Part shown: positions 61,019 to 64,000 of the stretch, piece by piece
Numbering within the stretch: the stretch's first letter is position 1
Layout of the letters: each line of letters opens with the position of its first letter
NCBI RefSeq assembly: GCF_003024685.1
Contig: NZ_PYLQ01000001.1
Coordinates: 186,001-250,000, forward strand
DNA: 64,000 bases
Source of the DNA: Faecalibacillus intestinalis
Lineage (GTDB): Bacteria > Bacillota_I > Bacilli_A > Erysipelotrichales > Coprobacillaceae
Reading direction: 5' to 3'
Made by a program: the position numbers and the translations under genes
The notes under the pieces: model-generated
What the model was told of the DNA's origin: nothing
Seen by the model: only the letters and a program-made list of their open reading frames with translations
Databases searched by the model: none

Positions 61019-61519
61019 ATGAAAAATATAAGTAAGAAAAATTGGGTTTTATATATTGTTACTTTTTTGGTGATTGTTATTGGAGATCAACTTACAAAAA
61101 TATTAGTGTCTTCTTCGATGATGCTAGGGCAATCGCAAGCGATTATTGATAATTTCTTTTATTATACATATTCGCATAATCAAGGAGCAGCTTGGGGAAT
61201 GTTATCAGGACATATTAGTTTGTTTGTAGTTGTTTCGCTTGCTGCAGCAATTTTTATGTTTTATTACTTTAGTAAGACAACCAAAGCTCAAAGATTAACA
61301 CGTTATGGAATTGTTTTAACTTTTGCAGGTCTTGTTGGAAATCTAACAGATCGTCTTTATTTTGGATATGTGAGAGATTTTATTGATTTTATTATTTTTG
61401 GTTATGATTTTCCTATTTTTAATATTGCTGATATGGCAGTAGTAATAGGAGTAGGATTGATTATTTTAGAGATTATATTTGAGGATTATATTAATGGAAA
61501 AAAGAAAATTAGAGATTAA
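61019..61519 (+). CDS. lspA: Lipoprotein signal peptidase (signal peptidase II)
   Basis: 166-aa membrane aspartyl protease that removes signal peptides from diacylglyceryl-prolipoproteins. Four membrane helices are present. Conserved boxes are DQLTKILV (about 22-29), YTYSHNQGAAWGML (about 50-63), GLVGNLTDRLYFGYVRDFIDF with catalytic Asp, and FPIFNIADMAVVIG with the second catalytic Asp. Length is standard. The rluD-like gene starts inside its 3' end (26-base overlap), a pairing common in Bacillota. Confidence 0.95.
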   Translation: MKNISKKNWVLYIVTFLVIVIGDQLTKILVSSSMMLGQSQAIIDNFFYYTYSHNQGAAWGMLSGHISLFVVVSLAAAIFMFYYFSKTTKAQRLTRYGIVLTFAGLVGNLTDRLYFGYVRDFIDFIIFGYDFPIFNIADMAVVIGVGLIILEIIFEDYINGKKKIRD

Positions 61520-62399
61520 TGAAGAAAATGTACGTTTAGATAAGTTTATTATGAATTCAATTTCTGATTTATCAAGAACACTTATTCAAGAATATATTAA
61601 AGAAGGGCATGTTCTTGTAAATGGAAAAATTGAAAAAGCAAGTTATAAAATTAAAATGAATGATGCTATTGAAATCACGATTCCTGATAATAAGGAGATG
61701 GATGTTTTACCAGAAGATATTCCTTTAGATATCGTTTATGAAGATCAAGATGTCATCGTTGTCAATAAACCTTCAGGGATGATCGTTCATCCAAGTGCGG
61801 GAATTTATAGTGGTACTTTAGTAAATGCTTTACTTTATCATTGTAAAGATTTATCAGGAATCAATGGTGTGAATCGTCCTGGTATTGTTCATCGTATAGA
61901 TAAAGAAACAAGTGGTTTATTAATGGTAGCAAAAAATGATAAAGCTCATAAATCATTGAGTGAACAGTTAAAAGAACATAGTGTTACACGTCGTTATGTG
62001 GCTTTAGTTCATGGTGTTATTCCACATGTTCATGGTAAAGTCAATGCACCAATTGGTAGAGATGTCAATGATCGTCAAAAAATGGCTGTCACAAAAAACA
62101 ACAGTAAAGAGGCAATTACTAATTTTACAGTATTAGAAAGATATGATGATATGTCTTTAATTGAATGTCGACTTGAAACAGGAAGAACGCATCAAATTAG
62201 GGTGCATATGTCTTATATTGGTTATCCAGTTTATGGAGATCCTAAGTATGGAAAGAAAAAAGATGATCAAAGTCATGGACAATTCTTGCATGCTAAAAAA
62301 TTAGGATTTATTCATCCTACAACAGGTGAATATTTAGAGTTTGAATGTCCTTTACCTGATTATTTTCAAGCAAAACTTGATGAATTGAAAGGAGAATAA
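61494..62399 (+). CDS. rluD: RluD-like pseudouridine synthase
   Basis: 301 aa. An N-terminal S4 domain (RLDKFIMNSISDLSRTLIQEYIKEGHVLVNG, about 14-44) leads to the RluA-family core with DQDVIVVNKPSGMIVHPS, the catalytic GIVHRIDKETSGLLMVAKND (Asp in HRID) and ETGRTHQIRVHM. It modifies uridines in 23S rRNA, probably helix 69, by homology. The start is at the ATG with GAGG before it, inside lspA; an ATG 15 bases upstream lacks a site. One base separates it from the deaminase gene. Confidence 0.9.
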   Translation: MEKRKLEINEENVRLDKFIMNSISDLSRTLIQEYIKEGHVLVNGKIEKASYKIKMNDAIEITIPDNKEMDVLPEDIPLDIVYEDQDVIVVNKPSGMIVHPSAGIYSGTLVNALLYHCKDLSGINGVNRPGIVHRIDKETSGLLMVAKNDKAHKSLSEQLKEHSVTRRYVALVHGVIPHVHGKVNAPIGRDVNDRQKMAVTKNNSKEAITNFTVLERYDDMSLIECRLETGRTHQIRVHMSYIGYPVYGDPKYGKKKDDQSHGQFLHAKKLGFIHPTTGEYLEFECPLPDYFQAKLDELKGE

Positions 62400-62400
62400 A

Positions 62401-62868
62401 ATGTCTAAAAAGATTATTAGTTGGCAACAATATTTTATGGGAGTTGCTAAGCTTTCAGCTTATCGTTCAAAAGATCCTAATACACAAGTAGGAGCGTGTA
62501 TTGTTTCTCCAGAAAATAAGATCGTAGGAGTAGGATATAATGGACTTCCATGGGGATGCGAAGATGATCAGTTTCCATGGGCGGCAAGAGAAGGAGATTT
62601 GTATGATACAAAATATCCTTACGTTGTTCATGCAGAATTGAATGCCATCTTAAATAGTATTTCTCATTTACAAGGATGTACGATCTATGTTTCTTTATTT
62701 CCATGTCATGAATGTGTGAAAGCCATTATTCAAAGTGGTATTAAAGAAATTATTTATGAAGATGATAAATATAATGGAACAGACAGTGATCGCGCTGCAA
62801 AACGTATGTTAGATGCCGCAGGTGTCAAATACACAAAAATTCCAGCATTTGAATTAAATATTTTATAA
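62401..62868 (+). CDS. dCMP deaminase-like zinc deaminase
   Basis: 155 aa of the cytidine/deoxycytidylate deaminase fold. The zinc site is HAELNAIL (about 79-86) with PCHECVKAI (about 101-109). The start SWQQYFMGVAKLSAYRSKDPNTQVGACIV is the dCMP-deaminase pattern, and a middle insert around FPWAAREGDLYDTKYPY is also typical. It makes dUMP for thymidylate synthesis. GGAGAATAA precedes the ATG. Third gene of the lspA-rluD run. Confidence 0.9.
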   Translation: MSKKIISWQQYFMGVAKLSAYRSKDPNTQVGACIVSPENKIVGVGYNGLPWGCEDDQFPWAAREGDLYDTKYPYVVHAELNAILNSISHLQGCTIYVSLFPCHECVKAIIQSGIKEIIYEDDKYNGTDSDRAAKRMLDAAGVKYTKIPAFELNIL

Positions 62869-62874
62869 AATAAA

Positions 62875-62900
62875 AAGGTCTTCTTTGGAAGACCTTAAAT
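62875..62900 (-). terminator. Terminator of the RNase HIII gene
   Basis: Perfect 9-bp stem AAGGTCTTC (62875-62883) with GAAGACCTT (62888-62896), loop TTTG. The T-run is on the minus-strand side (five T), so it mainly serves the minus-strand gene. Confidence 0.8.
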
Positions 62901-63653
62901 TACATCTTTAATACGCTTATAATTAGTCATATTAGTTTTTGTTACTTTAAGTAACATTTTTTTACCATACTTTTTAGCAATACTTACAGCAACATGATCG
63001 ACAACTGAGCTTGTATTACCACGAGGCAATTTTACTTTCAAGCTTCTAGACATGTTATTAAAATATTGGTAAAAGGCATATTTTGAAAGAATAGACGAAC
63101 ACATAATTGCAAAGTATTGTTCTTCTCCTTTTTGTTCAAAAGATAAATCCTTAACAACGATTACTTCACTCTTTAAATAATTATAATACGTTTTAGGTGA
63201 AACAAATTGATTTACGACTTTTTTATCAACTTTTATTGCAACTTTTTGCATTACATTTGTAACGGCCTGATTATAAAGTTTTGCTTTAATGTTTGCTAGA
63301 TTATTACCAGCAACTGCCATTTGATTGTAGTGAGAATTATCAAGAATCAACAAACTATAAACAAGTCGATCTTTGATCTCTCTAGCAATTTCAATAACTT
63401 CTTGAGGTGTCATGAGTTTAGGATCACGAACATTTAAGCTCGCTAACCAATCATAATCGCGTTCATCGATATAGCATGCAACAACACATAATGGTCCAAA
63501 AAAATCACCTGATCCTGTTTCATCACAACCAATGTGAGAATAAGGATAATATTGTTTTTCTTGGTTTGATGGACCACCATCACTTAAAGGGGCGTAGTTT
63601 TCAACATGCATATCTATAATATTCATTGGTTTGTTATTATTTGCTACATTCAT
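62895..63653 (-). CDS. rnhC: RNase HIII with D-to-N change in the active site
   Basis: 252-aa hybrid-specific ribonuclease homologue. The first motif is intact: SHIGCDETGSGDFFGPLCVVACYID. The Glu in EEQYFAIMCSSILSKYAF is kept. The central Asp of the family (IDQF in typical members) is Asn here, in KKVVNQFVSPKTYYNYL (codon AAT). The N-terminal substrate-binding domain is cut to about 35 residues. The position next to cvpA is the conserved one for rnhC in Bacillota, so this is the true orthologue. The paralogue at 35038 keeps this Asp but lacks the first one. A TATAAT lies on the minus strand near 63684. Confidence 0.85.
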   Translation of the reverse strand: MNVANNNKPMNIIDMHVENYAPLSDGGPSNQEKQYYPYSHIGCDETGSGDFFGPLCVVACYIDERDYDWLASLNVRDPKLMTPQEVIEIAREIKDRLVYSLLILDNSHYNQMAVAGNNLANIKAKLYNQAVTNVMQKVAIKVDKKVVNQFVSPKTYYNYLKSEVIVVKDLSFEQKGEEQYFAIMCSSILSKYAFYQYFNNMSRSLKVKLPRGNTSSVVDHVAVSIAKKYGKKMLLKVTKTNMTNYKRIKDVI

Positions 63654-63705
63654 GTCATTTCTTTCCTCCTACCATATATATTAATTATAGCATATTTTTC
63701 AAATT

Positions 63706-63734
63706 TTGACACTATATTTTTGTTTTGATACAAT
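63706..63734 (+). promoter_or_regulatory. Consensus promoter for the cvpA gene
   Basis: TTGACA (63706-63711), a 17-base spacer and TACAAT (63729-63734), the best housekeeping promoter in the window. Confidence 0.8.
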
Positions 63735-63752
63735 AATTGCAAGGAGGTATTT

Positions 63753-64000
63753 ATGGCTTTATTAAATAATCCCTACATAATCGATATAATTATAGGTCTA
63801 TTCCTTATTATATATACATTTATTGGTTATCTAAAAGGATTCATTATTCGACTTTATGACTTTTTTAGTCTTTTTATAGCTTATTTTCTAACAATTAATT
63901 TTTCTTTTCCTTTATCTAAATTGATTATACTTTATCAATTAGAAGGTTTATTAGAACCAATTGGTATAAAGGTAAATCAATTGTTAGTTGCTGTTATTTT
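63753..64000 (+). CDS. CvpA-family membrane protein, N-terminal part (cut by window edge)
   Basis: The 82 visible residues begin MALLNNPYIIDIIIGLFLIIYTFIGYLKGFIIRLYDF and continue with further hydrophobic segments. The pattern of a first helix, then GxxxG/KGF and a second helix is the CvpA/colicin V production family start. These are small four-helix membrane proteins whose role in Bacillota is unclear. AAGGAGGTATTT precedes the ATG, and a consensus promoter is upstream. Its location beside rnhC agrees with the usual rnhC-cvpA-mutS2 order. Confidence 0.85.
   Translation, partial: MALLNNPYIIDIIIGLFLIIYTFIGYLKGFIIRLYDFFSLFIAYFLTINFSFPLSKLIILYQLEGLLEPIGIKVNQLLVAVI

Overview
The window reads as chromosome of a low-GC Gram-positive bacterium, most likely a gut Erysipelotrichia (Coprobacillaceae-like Bacillota). 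This is inferred from AT-rich codon use, AGGAGG-type ribosome sites, short intrinsic terminators between almost all transcription units, and the gene set: RNase HIII, LspA-RluD, NiaR-controlled NAD synthesis, Bce-type peptide resistance, DUF1836 and CvpA. No rRNA, tRNA or CRISPR array was seen.

Region by region. Bases 1-5476 are visibly richer in G and C than the rest and look like the decaying end of an acquired clostridial element. They hold a kinase tail, an intact MacB-type ABC exporter pair, and broken remnants of a histidinol phosphatase, a DUF6061-like gene and a DUF2500 gene. From 5477 to 12350 the genes are AT-rich housekeeping: flavoprotein, HAD phosphatase, pseudouridine synthase, MFS transporter, SDR, aminotransferase, acylphosphatase and asparaginase. 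Bases 12351-14037 are a small cargo island (MazG-like and epimerase genes) bounded by exact copies of the asparaginase 3' end plus terminator. From 14118 to 20666 come a hydrolase, an orphan HicB-like gene, a cytoplasmic alpha-amylase, a DUF815 ATPase operon and a MATE pump.

Bases 20671-22575 hold a degraded type III (ToxIN/AbiQ-like) toxin-antitoxin locus: promoter, tandem RNA repeats, hairpin and a frameshifted toxin gene, followed by a HipA-like kinase with an in-frame stop. Bases 22597-27432 are a complete Bce-type module (permease, ATPase, kinase, regulator) with two TTACA-N4-TGTAA operators and a divergent cupin gene. An EIIB-ROK fusion follows, then the NAD operon nadA, a fused nadB-nadC, and niaR with its probable operator in the promoter.

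Bases 32524-39756 are mixed: a broken PDDEXK transposase gene, two HAD phosphatases, a first RNase HIII copy, a Crp-family regulator facing a YitT gene across a perfect operator palindrome, and a five-gene run. Bases 39758-43379 are an Hsp70/J-domain/DUF5685/zinc-ribbon operon of unknown role. Next come a surface vWA protein, an ABC-F ATPase, a DUF7916-like protein, a lipid kinase, a murE operon with a ParB-like mini-protein, a MATE pump, PepD and an exonuclease. A second cargo island (54985-56368) carries an Mrr-type restriction enzyme and is again bounded by a duplicated gene 3' end plus terminator. The window ends with the methionine synthase/MTHFR operon, lspA-rluD-dCMP deaminase, a second RNase HIII and the start of cvpA.

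The points most worth following are the type III TA relic, the two terminator-bounded islands, the two RNase HIII copies that have each lost a different catalytic acid, the Hsp70/DUF5685 module, and the NadB-NadC fusion that keeps a fossil nadC start.
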